Below, piece after piece: positions 54,068 to 62,309 of a stretch of 64,000 nucleotides of DNA. The translations under genes and the position numbers were made by a program. The notes below the pieces were generated by a model that saw only the letters and a list, made by a program, of their open reading frames with translations, was not told the DNA's origin and did not search any database. The stretch is from Brasilonema sennae CENA114 (GTDB taxonomy: Bacteria > Cyanobacteriota > Cyanobacteriia > Cyanobacteriales > Nostocaceae): contig NZ_CP030118.1 in the NCBI RefSeq assembly GCF_006968745.1, positions 6,530,284-6,594,283 of the forward strand. The letters run 5' to 3'. Positions within the stretch are counted from its first letter, which is position 1. Each line of letters starts with the position of its first letter.

Positions 54068-54784
54068 ATGAAAATGCTTGTGGATGCCATTTTAGTTGTT
54101 ACTGGACCAGAGTACAAAGCTGTTTGCAAAGGATTAAATCGGCTTGCAGTTCCCACACCGCCTGTTTTTCCGATTCCTATGGGTTCTTCAGCATTAACCA
54201 AACATTTAGAACAATGGTTGGAAGCTGAACATCTTTCTCATCATCCGCAACCGAGAGTTTTGTTGATGGGGTTATGTGGAAGTTTGTCAAGTAAATATAG
54301 TGTTGGTAAAGCTGTACTGTATCGAAGTTGCGTTTATCCTGGTACAGACGAAAAGAAAAGTGCTGCTGAACTTTTGTGCGATCGCGAGTTAACAAAGATA
54401 GTCCAAAACCAATTACAAGATAGAGTTTTTACGGGTGTTGGTTTGACGAGCGATCGCCTGATTTATTCTGCCAGTGAAAAACTTCAATTAGGTCAAACAT
54501 ATCATGCTGACGTTGTAGACATGGAGGGATTTGCAGCATTAGAATTTTTGAGTCAGCGAGGAATTGCTGTAGCAATGTTGCGAGTCATCAGCGACGATGC
54601 ACATCACAATATTCCTAACCTCACCAATGCATTTCACTCTGATGGTTCTTTGCAGGCATTTCCTTTAGCAATGGAACTCCTTAGACAACCAATTGCTGCA
54701 AGTCGTCTTGTTTCTGGTTCTCTGAGGGGATTACGTATTTTAGAGGATTTAACAACTTTTTTGTTTAACACGGTAGATATTTGA
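54068..54784 (+). CDS. Phosphorylase superfamily protein (PNP/MTA-SAH nucleosidase-like)
   Basis: 238 aa. VLLMGLCGSLSSKYSVGKAVLY matches the strand-turn of the PNP_UDP fold, and VVDMEGFAALEFLSQRGIAVAMLRVISDDA has the conserved MEG substrate site and catalytic Asp. Cleaves nucleosides or related N-glycosides; substrate unknown. Also similar in type to HpnG of hopanoid synthesis, an alternative that a search could resolve. 30 bp after pdxA. Confidence 0.8.
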   Translation: MKMLVDAILVVTGPEYKAVCKGLNRLAVPTPPVFPIPMGSSALTKHLEQWLEAEHLSHHPQPRVLLMGLCGSLSSKYSVGKAVLYRSCVYPGTDEKKSAAELLCDRELTKIVQNQLQDRVFTGVGLTSDRLIYSASEKLQLGQTYHADVVDMEGFAALEFLSQRGIAVAMLRVISDDAHHNIPNLTNAFHSDGSLQAFPLAMELLRQPIAASRLVSGSLRGLRILEDLTTFLFNTVDI

Positions 54785-54834
54785 CGTTTGTTTTAAACTC
54801 AAATTACGTCGTCAATTCGACAGAGCGCTTAATA

Positions 54835-55080
54835 ATGACACAAATCACATTTAAAGTTCAAGCTTTTTGGGATAAAGATGCACAAGTCTGGGTTGCAACG
54901 AGTGAAGACGTGCCAGGATTAGTCACTGAAGCTTCTACAATTGAGGTTCTTACACAAAAGCTTCGAGATATGATTCCAGAACTCATCATTATAAACAGAA
55001 TTGTACCTTCTGACTATGCGGGTTCTATCACTTTTGAGTTAATCAGTCATCGGCAAGAGTTAATTTCGGTAACTAACTAA
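54835..55080 (+). CDS. DUF1902/HicB-like antitoxin
   Basis: 81 aa from the ATG at 54835. ITFKVQAFWDKDAQVWVATS and DVPGLVTEAS are the start of a HicB/DUF1902 fold. Stop codon directly abuts the ATG of the HicA gene. Expected to neutralise the toxin next to it. Confidence 0.82.
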   Translation: MTQITFKVQAFWDKDAQVWVATSEDVPGLVTEASTIEVLTQKLRDMIPELIIINRIVPSDYAGSITFELISHRQELISVTN

Positions 55081-55278
55081 ATGAGTGCGTCATTTACTGC
55101 TGAGTTGAAAAAGATTCTTTCTGAAGCTGGTTGTTACTTTGAACGGCAAGGTAAAGGAGACCATGAAATCTGGTACAGTCCAATTACAGATCGTCGATTT
55201 GTGGTAGATAGTTCTATCAAGTCACGCCATACAGCCAACGCTGTTTTGAAACAAGCTGGGCTGTCTAAAGCCTTTTAA
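55081..55278 (+). CDS. hicA: HicA-type mRNA interferase toxin
   Basis: 65 aa. KILSEAGCYFERQGKGDHEIWYSP carries the conserved Gly-Lys-Gly and catalytic His (DHEIW). Family members cleave mRNA. The order antitoxin then toxin is the reverse of E. coli hicAB, but is common in DUF1902 pairs. Start directly at the upstream stop. Confidence 0.85.
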   Translation: MSASFTAELKKILSEAGCYFERQGKGDHEIWYSPITDRRFVVDSSIKSRHTANAVLKQAGLSKAF

Positions 55279-55296
55279 CGAGTCAATACTTCTAAT

Positions 55297-56907
55297 ATGA
55301 CATCACCATCAGCAGTTGCTCTTTCGATGTGGACTCCTCTGCGTCAGCCAGTCTTTCGTGCCTTGTGGGTAGCATCAGCAGTGTCAAGCATTGGAACTTG
55401 GATGCACGATGTCGGCGCATCATGGTTAATGACAACTCTTGCCCCCAATTCACCGTTGTTAGTGGCGCTGATGCAGGCGGCGTCTAGCTTACCATTTTTT
55501 TTGCTGGCGTTACCAGCAGGAGCACTTGCTGATGTTGTTGATCGTCGCAAGATGCTGCTGTGGACACAGGGTTGGATGTTAGTCGTAGCTGCTTTGTTGG
55601 GTGTGCTGACAATAGCTCACATAACAACTCCGTGGATACTCTTAGGGTTAACCTTTGCTCTGAGTATCGGTAGTTCGATGAATATGCCTGTTTGGCAAGC
55701 TGTAACGCCCGAACTCGTAACGAAAGAAGAACTGCCGCAAGCTGTCACTCTCAGTGGTATTGTTGTTAATTTATCTCGCTCAATTGGTCCAGCCGTAGCA
55801 GGGATTGTCATCGCCACAGCAGGAACGGGTGTTGTTTTCCTGCTAAACGCTGCTTCGTTTGTCAGTGTGATATTTGTGATTTCTCGCTGGAAACGTACGG
55901 ATGAAAAGAGTGCTTTACCCACAGAACGGTTTGTGGGAGCTATGCAAGCAGGGGTACGTTACATCCGTTACGCCCCAGTCTTTCAATCTGTACTGATTAG
56001 GACAGTAGCCTACATTTTCTTTGCTAGCGCTTTGTTTGCCCTACTACCACTGCTGGGGCGTAAAGAGTTGGGGCTGGATGCGTTTGGATATGGTGTCGTT
56101 CTTGGCTTTTGGGGTATTGGTGGCTTAATAGGAGCGTTTATTTTACCCAAAGCACGAGAGAAATTTTCAATCGACAGCCTGGTGGCGATCGCATCCTTAG
56201 TGATGGCTGCGATGATGCTGGCACTAGCATATTTCCGGATTGTACCACTGGTGTGGGTAGTGATGCTACTGGTGGGCATTTCGTCCCTGTGCGTGATGGT
56301 TAGTCTGACTGTCACAGCCCAAACATCAGTTCCAAGCTGGGTGCGTGCTAGAGCTTTATCTGTACAATTGCTTGTGTTCCAAGGAAGTATGGTGTTGGGC
56401 AGTCTTTTGTGGGGTACTTTGGCTCAACATACAAGTATCTCGACTGCCCTTACCAGTGCTGCTGTAGGATTAATTGTGTGTGTCCTGCTGACAAGGCGTT
56501 ATCGTCTTCGCTGTGCTGAAAAATTGGACTTACAAGCGTCGCTGCATTGGGATCAGCCACGCATTGCTTTTGAACCTTGCCCAAATGATGGCCCTGTTTT
56601 AATTACTTTAGAATATCGCATTGACCCAGCAAACGCTGAAGAGTTTACCAAGGTGATGCAAGCATTTAGCCAAATTCGCCGGCGTGATGGTGCGATTCAA
56701 TGGGGCTTGTATCAAGATTTATCTGATCCTAGTCGCTTTGTGGAAACAATCCTTGTAGAGTCTTGGGCAGAACACAAAAGGCAATTTGCGCGGGTGACGA
56801 ATACAGATAGAGTGATTGAGGAACGAGTCCGTGCTTTTCACATTGGTGATGAACCGCCCAAGGTTTTACAGATGATTTATTCAAACCCCAACAGGCGTCC
56901 ATGTTAG
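55297..56907 (+). CDS. MFS exporter (MFS_3/EntS-like) with C-terminal extension
   Basis: 536 aa. Twelve membrane helices in residues 10-415, with GALADVVDRRKML (loop 2-3 motif) and GPAVAGIVIATAGTG. Residues 425-536 form a soluble region with an alpha/beta ABM-like pattern (LITLEYRIDPANAEEFTKVM, GAIQWGLYQDLSDPSRFVETILVESWAEHKRQ). This combined form is known for MFS_3 proteins. Substrate unknown; possibly siderophore or drug export. Confidence 0.85.
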   Translation: MTSPSAVALSMWTPLRQPVFRALWVASAVSSIGTWMHDVGASWLMTTLAPNSPLLVALMQAASSLPFFLLALPAGALADVVDRRKMLLWTQGWMLVVAALLGVLTIAHITTPWILLGLTFALSIGSSMNMPVWQAVTPELVTKEELPQAVTLSGIVVNLSRSIGPAVAGIVIATAGTGVVFLLNAASFVSVIFVISRWKRTDEKSALPTERFVGAMQAGVRYIRYAPVFQSVLIRTVAYIFFASALFALLPLLGRKELGLDAFGYGVVLGFWGIGGLIGAFILPKAREKFSIDSLVAIASLVMAAMMLALAYFRIVPLVWVVMLLVGISSLCVMVSLTVTAQTSVPSWVRARALSVQLLVFQGSMVLGSLLWGTLAQHTSISTALTSAAVGLIVCVLLTRRYRLRCAEKLDLQASLHWDQPRIAFEPCPNDGPVLITLEYRIDPANAEEFTKVMQAFSQIRRRDGAIQWGLYQDLSDPSRFVETILVESWAEHKRQFARVTNTDRVIEERVRAFHIGDEPPKVLQMIYSNPNRRPC

Positions 56908-57521
56908 GCAATTCAAAATTCAAAATATGCCCAAAGGGCACGCCAAAGGCGAACAAAATTCAAAATGAAAGAACCAGGAAGAAGTTTTATCAGTTAAAAC
57001 AATAATCCCACCTAGTTGCTGTGTAGGTGGGGTATTGATGAACGGGATTTACACAATCAAACAAAAATTAACGTCTTCAAAGAATGAAAGGTGTAAGGCT
57101 AGAGGTACAATGGATTGCGCCTGTATTGGTGTAGAGACAGTACCACAATCCCGGCTATTACTACACACTTCACTCCTCACTGCCAGTCTTAACAAAAGAT
57201 TTGGTGTGTAGGTTCAAGATTAACAGAAACATTGCAGGAAAAACCTGCCGCTACCGCGATCAGTGTCGAAGTTCACAAGATGCTCCCTAATTATCTAGAG
57301 TGTTTAATTCTATATACAACTTAGGAAAAGACAAACAGGAAAATAAGCTAGCCTATCACAAATATTTAGCCAAGCAAAATATTTTCCTTTTCCAAAGAAT
57401 CTGTTAAGAAATATCAAGTAGGAAGTGCTATGGCAGCATTAAATAAATATTTTTGGTAATCACGAGCTGTTAAGCAGTAATTATGATTATTCTGCCCAGA
57501 GTGAACCTCTGTTTATTGTGA
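56908..57521. other. Intergenic region with repeats and hairpin
   Basis: 614 bases. Contains a repeat trace at 56925-56956 (CCCAAAGGGCACGCCAAAGG), a hairpin CCCACCTA/TAGGTGGG (57007-57014 and 57024-57031) that may end the MFS transcript, and AT-rich sequence. No gene. Confidence 0.6.
57007..57031 (+). terminator. Hairpin downstream of the MFS gene
   Basis: 8-bp GC-rich stem, 9-nt loop, about 100 bp past the stop; no U-run. Confidence 0.4.
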
Positions 57522-57731
57522 ATGCTGCTGTCGATTACAACCACATATTATCCAGCTACAGATTTAGGATACCTACTGCATAAACACCCAGATCGTTGTT
57601 AGTCTTTTCCTCTTTCCTTTGGACAAGCGCACGTCTTCTATCCAGAAGCAAATGAGCAACGATGCACTGCAGCACTGCTTTTGGATATTGATCCAGTGAA
57701 GTTAGTGAGCGGACGTGCTGCAAATCGCTAA
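57522..57731 (+). pseudogene. 5' fragment of hen1 (RNA 3'-terminal 2'-O-methyltransferase)
   Basis: From the ATG at 57522: MLLSITTTYYPATDLGYLLH, KHPDRC, a TAG stop at 57600-57602, then SFPLSFGQAHVFYPEANEQR, CTAALLLDIDPVKLVSGR and a stop. This is the N-terminus of bacterial Hen1. The TAG is in frame and stands where Gln is expected (CAG to TAG). The remaining roughly 85 percent, with the methyltransferase domain, is missing. Confidence 0.8.
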
Positions 57732-57748
57732 CAATATGTTAGCGATTT
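57722..57748. repeat. Perfect 11-bp hairpin at the hen1/pnkp junction
   Basis: Arms AAATCGCTAAC (57722-57732) and GTTAGCGATTT (57738-57748), 5-nt loop. It sits exactly where Hen1 similarity ends and Pnkp similarity begins. Confidence 0.85.
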
Positions 57749-58027
57749 ATTGTTAAAGGCGATCGCCAGATTGTTCAGCCTGCTGTCAAGTGTCGAGGAC
57801 GCGAATATCTGCGAATGATTTACGATCCCGAATATTCAACGCCTGAGAATTTGCAACATTTAAGTCAACGGGGACTATCTGTCAAGCGTTCTTTAGCGAT
57901 GCGGGAGTTTGCTTTGGGTGTCGAGGCTTTGGAGCTATTTGTTGCTCATGTTCCACTGCGTCGTGTGCATGAGTGTGTTTTTGGTATTTTGGCGATGGAG
58001 AGCGAACCTGTTGATCCAAGATTGTAA
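57743..58027 (+). pseudogene. 3' fragment of pnkp (polynucleotide kinase-phosphatase)
   Basis: The frame is open from 57743 and reads QIVQPAVKCRGREYLRMIYD, PEYSTPENLQHLSQRGLSVK, REFALGVEALELFVAHVPLR, RVHECVFGILAMESEPVDPRL and a stop. This is the C-terminal end of the bacterial Pnkp ligase domain. About 90 percent of the gene is gone. No start codon of its own is expected to be used. Confidence 0.8.
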
Positions 58028-58134
58028 AAAGTTTTGTAGCCACTAGCTCATTTTGGGGAAAAACAAAATTTGTCTGCAAGTCTTGTAAAGTAAGTGTTTT
58101 GAGGAGCAGATGGCACTTACTCCTTTTAGAGAGA

Positions 58135-58374
58135 TTAGTGGAAAGCTGCTTGGGAATTCATTCCCAAAACTAGTTGAATTGAAGTTCTGCTAGCTTCCCA
58201 AGTCGATTCCACCAAATACTCGCTAATAGTCGCCATAATGTCGAAGCTTCCTGGGGCTAGTTCTAGCAGAATTTCTAATATCACCTCACAAATAATCGGC
58301 TTCCAGTAGATTCGCATAAACTTGCTCCAAAAACCTCTGAAGATAAATACAGTGGCTTTTGACAACTTATGCAA
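58135..58374 (-). CDS. Hypothetical protein, doubtful
   Basis: 79 aa, or 60 aa from an internal Met at 58317. MRIYWKPIICEVILEILLEL and SEYLVESTWEASRTSIQLVL look protein-like but match nothing I know. It is in a decaying region; codon use is unremarkable. Confidence 0.25.
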   Translation of the reverse strand: MHKLSKATVFIFRGFWSKFMRIYWKPIICEVILEILLELAPGSFDIMATISEYLVESTWEASRTSIQLVLGMNSQAAFH

Positions 58375-58577
58375 CCAGCTTTACTTTGATAAAAATCAAT
58401 ACAGTTCAGTTAGTGGTGTTTAGTTTTGTTAAGATCCCCCAACAGAGTTAAAAAGGGGGCTTAGTACAGCATTTCATAAATCCGTGACGAACTGAATCAC
58501 CTACTGGTAAAGCTTCAAGAGGCTAAATAACGCTACGAACTTGTGAAACCCACCTTCCGCACTCCAGTTGAGGTGGA

Positions 58578-58609
58578 TTGAGTAATTACTCGTTTAAGTA
58601 ATTACTCAA
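58578..58609. repeat. Perfect 13-bp hairpin
   Basis: Arms TTGAGTAATTACT (58578-58590) and AGTAATTACTCAA (58597-58609), 6-nt loop. Confidence 0.8.
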
Positions 58610-58776
58610 GAACCTTAGCTTTTTCATACGAGAAACCAAAACAAAGAGTGACTTTCACTTAATGAATTGGACTCATGCACCCTGATGTAATTTTTATATG
58701 CGAGTAAACAGAATTCGTACTGAGGGGAGACACCCCTCAGTGCAATCACCCCAAACTAAAATGGGCATTCCGTTTT

Positions 58777-58881
58777 ATATCAAATCCGGTAGCATCTGAG
58801 TGATAAAAAAACCGCAGAGGCGCAGAGGACACACAGAGAGAGAGGAAGAAGGAAAAATTCCGATATAAACGGATTTGATAT
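58777..58881. repeat. 105-bp element with 12-bp inverted ends
   Basis: Ends ATATCAAATCCG (58777-58788) and CGGATTTGATAT (58870-58881). Interior is A/G-rich (GCAGAGGCGCAGAGGACACA). MITE-like; no target duplication identified. Confidence 0.65.
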
Positions 58882-58921
58882 TAGTTGCTGGCAGGAACCA
58901 GAAAACTAAATCATTCAATGC

Positions 58922-58946
58922 AAACTTGAGATTGTATCTCAAGTTT
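58922..58946. repeat. Perfect 10-bp hairpin
   Basis: Arms AAACTTGAGA (58922-58931) and TCTCAAGTTT (58937-58946), 5-nt loop. Confidence 0.8.
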
Positions 58947-59044
58947 GGCGTTTAAAATCTATTCGACCATAGTGACCCTCGCGGCTATTTTAAACAAGAG
59001 AAAATGGCGGTTACGCTAGCACCTACTGCTAGGACTAAAGCCAC

Positions 59045-59074
59045 CAGCCCTTTCAACGCGAACAAATGAACTAG
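59045..59074 (+). repeat. Left inverted repeat of the IS4 element
   Basis: Begins CAGCCCTTTCAACGCG; pairs perfectly with 60929-60958. Confidence 0.85.
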
Positions 59075-59126
59075 GATTTTGAAATCTAAAACCCTGTGCC
59101 AGTCAGGAATCTGAGGTACAACTTCG

Positions 59127-60521
59127 ATGTATCCTCAAGATATAAGGGCGAGTTTGGGTGTCAAGATGCTACGCTCCATTTTTGAACAATTTGTCCAAGA
59201 AAGTCCAGTAAGTGTAATGGCACGAGGATTAATGGAGCGTGTATTTGCCCCGGAACGGATGGATAAATTATTTGAAACTCACGCGAAAGTACAGCACCAG
59301 CAAGAATTACTATTTTCCAGCCAAGTAGATTTGATGAGTTTGGTGGTGTGTGGAATTCAAAAATCGGTTCATGCCGCCTATAAAGCCAGAGCAACAAACC
59401 TGATTGTGAGCACCACAGCACTATATAAAAAGCTCTGCGGTGTAGAACTGAGTGTGAGTCAAGCATTGGTAAGAGAAACAGCGAGCGATTTGCGAGTGCT
59501 AATTGAAATCATGGGTGGAGAACAGCCAAATCCACTACCAGGATATCGGCATAAAATTGTAGATGGGACTTGTTTGGCTGCTACAGACCATCGATTAGAT
59601 GCAATTCGTTTATTTGCAGCTAAAGCTTTGCCAGGTAAAGCAATAGTTGTATTAGATCCACTATCAAAACTGGTAATAGATATTATTCTTTGTCAAGATG
59701 GTCATGCAAATGAGCGGAGTTTATTTGATAATGTGCTGTCTGGTGTACAACCAAACGATGTTTGGACTGGAGACCGGAATTTTTGCACAGCCAAGTTTCT
59801 GTGGACGATTGCACAGCAAAAAGCTTTCTTTGTGATTCGGCAACATGGGTCTTTAGGTTGGACAGAACTGAGCACCTTAAGAGCTTTGGGTCAAACCGAT
59901 ACAGGAAATCTTTTTGAGCAGTGCATCGAAATTTGTTACGAGGGAAATCGTTTAAAATGCCGACGAGTTGTGCTGAAGTTGTTTGTGCCAACACGAGACA
60001 AAGAATGGGAAATAGCGATTTTGACAAACTTACCCTTAAGCCACGCTGATGCGGCAAAAATAGCCGAGTTATATCGTAATCGTTGGAGTCTAGAAACCCT
60101 TTTTCAAACCGTAACTGAAAATTTTAACGCCGAAATTCAAACGTTAGCCTATCCTAAAGCTGCCCTGTTCTCGTTTTCGATGGCGTTAGTAACATACAAC
60201 ATTCTCGCCACTCTAAAAGCCGCCTTAGGAAGCGTACATGGCATCGCCAAAATTGATGCAGGTTTGTCTGATTTCTACTTAGTAGATGAAATTCAAGGCA
60301 CATATCGCGGGATGATGATTGCTATTCCATCCCAGCAGTGGGAAATATTCAGGACATATTCTTTAGACCAAATGGGACAACTTTTACAACAGCTGGCGAC
60401 TGGCGTGAATCTCAAACGTTTTCTCAAAGCCATAAGAAGTCCGAAGAAAAAACGCCAACCTTTAATTGTTGATCATAGACATCGTCATGTTTCGACTGCA
60501 CGCCTTTTAGATATCTATTGA
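59127..60521 (+). CDS. IS4 family transposase
   Basis: 464 aa, apparently intact. DDE catalytic residues fit: first Asp in KIVDGTCLAATDHRLDA, second in WTGDRNFCTAKFLW, and Glu in the Y-(2)-R-(3)-E-(6)-K-like signature YRNRWSLETLFQTV. Cuts and pastes the element via its inverted ends. It is unrelated in detail to the IS4/Tn5-type fragment at 25376. Confidence 0.92.
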   Translation: MYPQDIRASLGVKMLRSIFEQFVQESPVSVMARGLMERVFAPERMDKLFETHAKVQHQQELLFSSQVDLMSLVVCGIQKSVHAAYKARATNLIVSTTALYKKLCGVELSVSQALVRETASDLRVLIEIMGGEQPNPLPGYRHKIVDGTCLAATDHRLDAIRLFAAKALPGKAIVVLDPLSKLVIDIILCQDGHANERSLFDNVLSGVQPNDVWTGDRNFCTAKFLWTIAQQKAFFVIRQHGSLGWTELSTLRALGQTDTGNLFEQCIEICYEGNRLKCRRVVLKLFVPTRDKEWEIAILTNLPLSHADAAKIAELYRNRWSLETLFQTVTENFNAEIQTLAYPKAALFSFSMALVTYNILATLKAALGSVHGIAKIDAGLSDFYLVDEIQGTYRGMMIAIPSQQWEIFRTYSLDQMGQLLQQLATGVNLKRFLKAIRSPKKKRQPLIVDHRHRHVSTARLLDIY

Positions 60522-60541
60522 GATAAGTAATCTTTTTTTGA

Positions 60542-60635
60542 GCCTGTCGCAGCGAAGCGGTTCGCAGCGCGTTGCGGGGGTTCCCCCCGTTGTAGCGACT
60601 GCGAACCCGAAGGGTGAGTGACCGCCACGACAGGC
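60542..60635. repeat. Repeat element inside the IS4 3' region
   Basis: Ends GCCTGTCG (60542-60549) and CGACAGGC (60628-60635). It contains the GGGGGTTCCCCCCGTTG module also at 4589 and near 22890. It separates the transposase stop from the right inverted repeat, so it may have been inserted into the IS. Confidence 0.65.
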
Positions 60636-60928
60636 GATGCCGCTTCACTCGCTATTTTGATAGCGGCGGTCGCTCAGCGACAGGCAACGGGGGGAGTCCT
60701 GAGGGAGGGCGCAGCCCCCCTCGTGCCTCCTGGAGACAACTCGAGCATTTCCGCTTGTTCGCTCATCACACCTTTTGCTCACGCCTAAGCGAAGTTTCTA
60801 CTGTCGATGGCGATCGCCGATTTTTAGTCTCAACTCCACTCATAACTCTCAGAGTTAACACACGCTAAAATTGGTCGAAAATATCTATTTTCCTACTCAT
60901 CTGCAACTTGTGTCATTGGAATGACTCA

Positions 60929-60958
60929 CTAGTTCATTTGTTCGCGTTGAAAGGGCTG
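60929..60958 (-). repeat. Right inverted repeat of the IS4 element
   Basis: Mirror of 59045-59074. Confidence 0.85.
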
Positions 60959-61367
60959 CTTCGCCGTAAGGAAATTGAAACAAGCCATTCAGACTTCTTC
61001 GTTGGGGTTACGTTTAACCTTCTTGATACTGAGAAAACGCTTACCCACTAGCACATTCAGGCATTCAGCTAACGAAGCCGTGACGCTGTGAACGTAATCA
61101 ACAACCGCAGTCCTAGGCTATGCAAAATAAGCAAGAGGTGCGATCGCATGAAACTAGCACTATCAACAAAAACCGAACCGTACTCATGTATAGATTTTTC
61201 CAGAATTATCTTGAAGTGTGGTCTAGGATTAGATAACAGCACACTCCGTACAACAACGTGAATTCTACAAGTTAAAAAAATGCACAAAAAAAGGCGATCA
61301 ACTCTAAGAAAAGCAAAAAATAAGTAATCACACTAAATTAAGGTAAATTTCCTCACTTTCTACGAAA
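60959..61367. other. Intergenic region, nothing recognised
   Basis: 409 bases between the IS and the SMP-30 gene. AT-rich with one GCGATCGC HIP1-like site near 61140. No gene or RNA seen. Confidence 0.5.
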
Positions 61368-62243
61368 TCACCATCGTTTGACCGCACCTGCCACTAACAA
61401 ATTGACTCGATATAAAGCGTGCTCACTAGTCATAAACAGCATTTTGCCATCATTTCCACCAAAGGCAAAGTTTGAGATTGGAACCTCAGTTAATATCTTG
61501 CCTAACAGCAAACCTGCCGGAGAAAAAATATTTACGCCATCACCACAACCTGTGTAGATATTTCCATTTGCATCCACATCAACTCCGTCTGGACCCCAAA
61601 CTGGGTTCTCAGTCGTGCATAGCACTTCGCCACCGGAAACCGTTCCATCTGAGTTCACCGTGAATGCGCGTATTTGTCGCTTATCCTCTGCCGAATCTCC
61701 AACATAAAGCTTCTTTTCATCAGGAGAAAAAGCGATGCCATTTGGCATACTCAAATCATCCGCAATTAATGTCAGCTTATTTTCTTTGGGATCGAAGCGG
61801 AAAACGCCTTGAAAATCCATCTCCTTGGTTCTGTTACCAAGACCGTAGGTTGGATCGCTAAACCAGATTGTCTCGTCAGATTTTACTTCCAAGTCATTTG
61901 GTGAATGGAAGCGCTTGCCTCCATAATTATCCACCATTATTGTTCGCTGACCATCTGTGTTGGTCATGCTAATTGCCCTCGATTCGTGTTCGCAAGTCCA
62001 AAGCCTGCCTTGCAAATCAAAAACATTTCCGTTCGGCTGATAGCTAGGCTTGCGAAAAGTCTGTAACCCTTGAGTATCACTCCAGGATCTATGTTCATCT
62101 GCATCAGTGTCACTAAAAATGAGCCGATGATGTTTTTTATCCCAAACTGGACCTTCGCAGAAGGACATTCCATCGGCAAGTTTAGTTATCTTGGTGTTTG
62201 GCGCTAACACACCTGGAATTCCAGTTTCTTGTGTATGACTCAT
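61368..62243 (-). CDS. SMP-30/gluconolactonase-family protein
   Basis: 291 aa from the ATG at 62243 (the frame also allows a TTG 12 codons upstream). Six-bladed propeller motifs are visible: FCEGPVWDKKHHRLIFSD, FHSPNDLEVKSDETIWFSDP, MPNGIAFSPDEKKLYVGDS, and WGPDGVDVDANGNIYTG, with the metal-binding Glu, Asn and Asp. Hydrolyses sugar lactones in known members. Downstream of the FAD oxidoreductase, 66 bp apart, probably one operon. Confidence 0.9.
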   Translation of the reverse strand: MSHTQETGIPGVLAPNTKITKLADGMSFCEGPVWDKKHHRLIFSDTDADEHRSWSDTQGLQTFRKPSYQPNGNVFDLQGRLWTCEHESRAISMTNTDGQRTIMVDNYGGKRFHSPNDLEVKSDETIWFSDPTYGLGNRTKEMDFQGVFRFDPKENKLTLIADDLSMPNGIAFSPDEKKLYVGDSAEDKRQIRAFTVNSDGTVSGGEVLCTTENPVWGPDGVDVDANGNIYTGCGDGVNIFSPAGLLLGKILTEVPISNFAFGGNDGKMLFMTSEHALYRVNLLVAGAVKRW

Positions 62244-62309
62244 TGTCAAAAATACTCTTTGAGTTACAGTGCTTTTCAAATGATTACTATATGGTATTGC
62301 CGAGCAAGT

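Larger units (their letters stand above)
58028..59044. other. Repeat-rich region before the IS4 element
   Basis: About 1 kb. It contains one weak minus-strand ORF (listed separately), hairpins at 58578-58609 and 58922-58946, and a 105-bp inverted-repeat element at 58777-58881. No RNA gene recognised. Confidence 0.6.
59045..60958 (+). mobile_element. IS4-family insertion sequence
   Basis: 1914 bp bounded by 30-bp perfect inverted repeats (59045-59074 and 60929-60958). It contains one intact transposase gene and a non-coding 3' part of about 400 bp carrying a separate repeat element. No target-site duplication is visible in the immediate flanks, so either the ends are offset from the repeats or the flanks have recombined. 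Confidence 0.82.

Noticed and set aside
60614..60868. 84-codon frame after the IS4 transposase
   Set aside because: Falls in the GC-rich repeat and untranslated end of the IS; Arg/Ser/Gly-rich product with no features.
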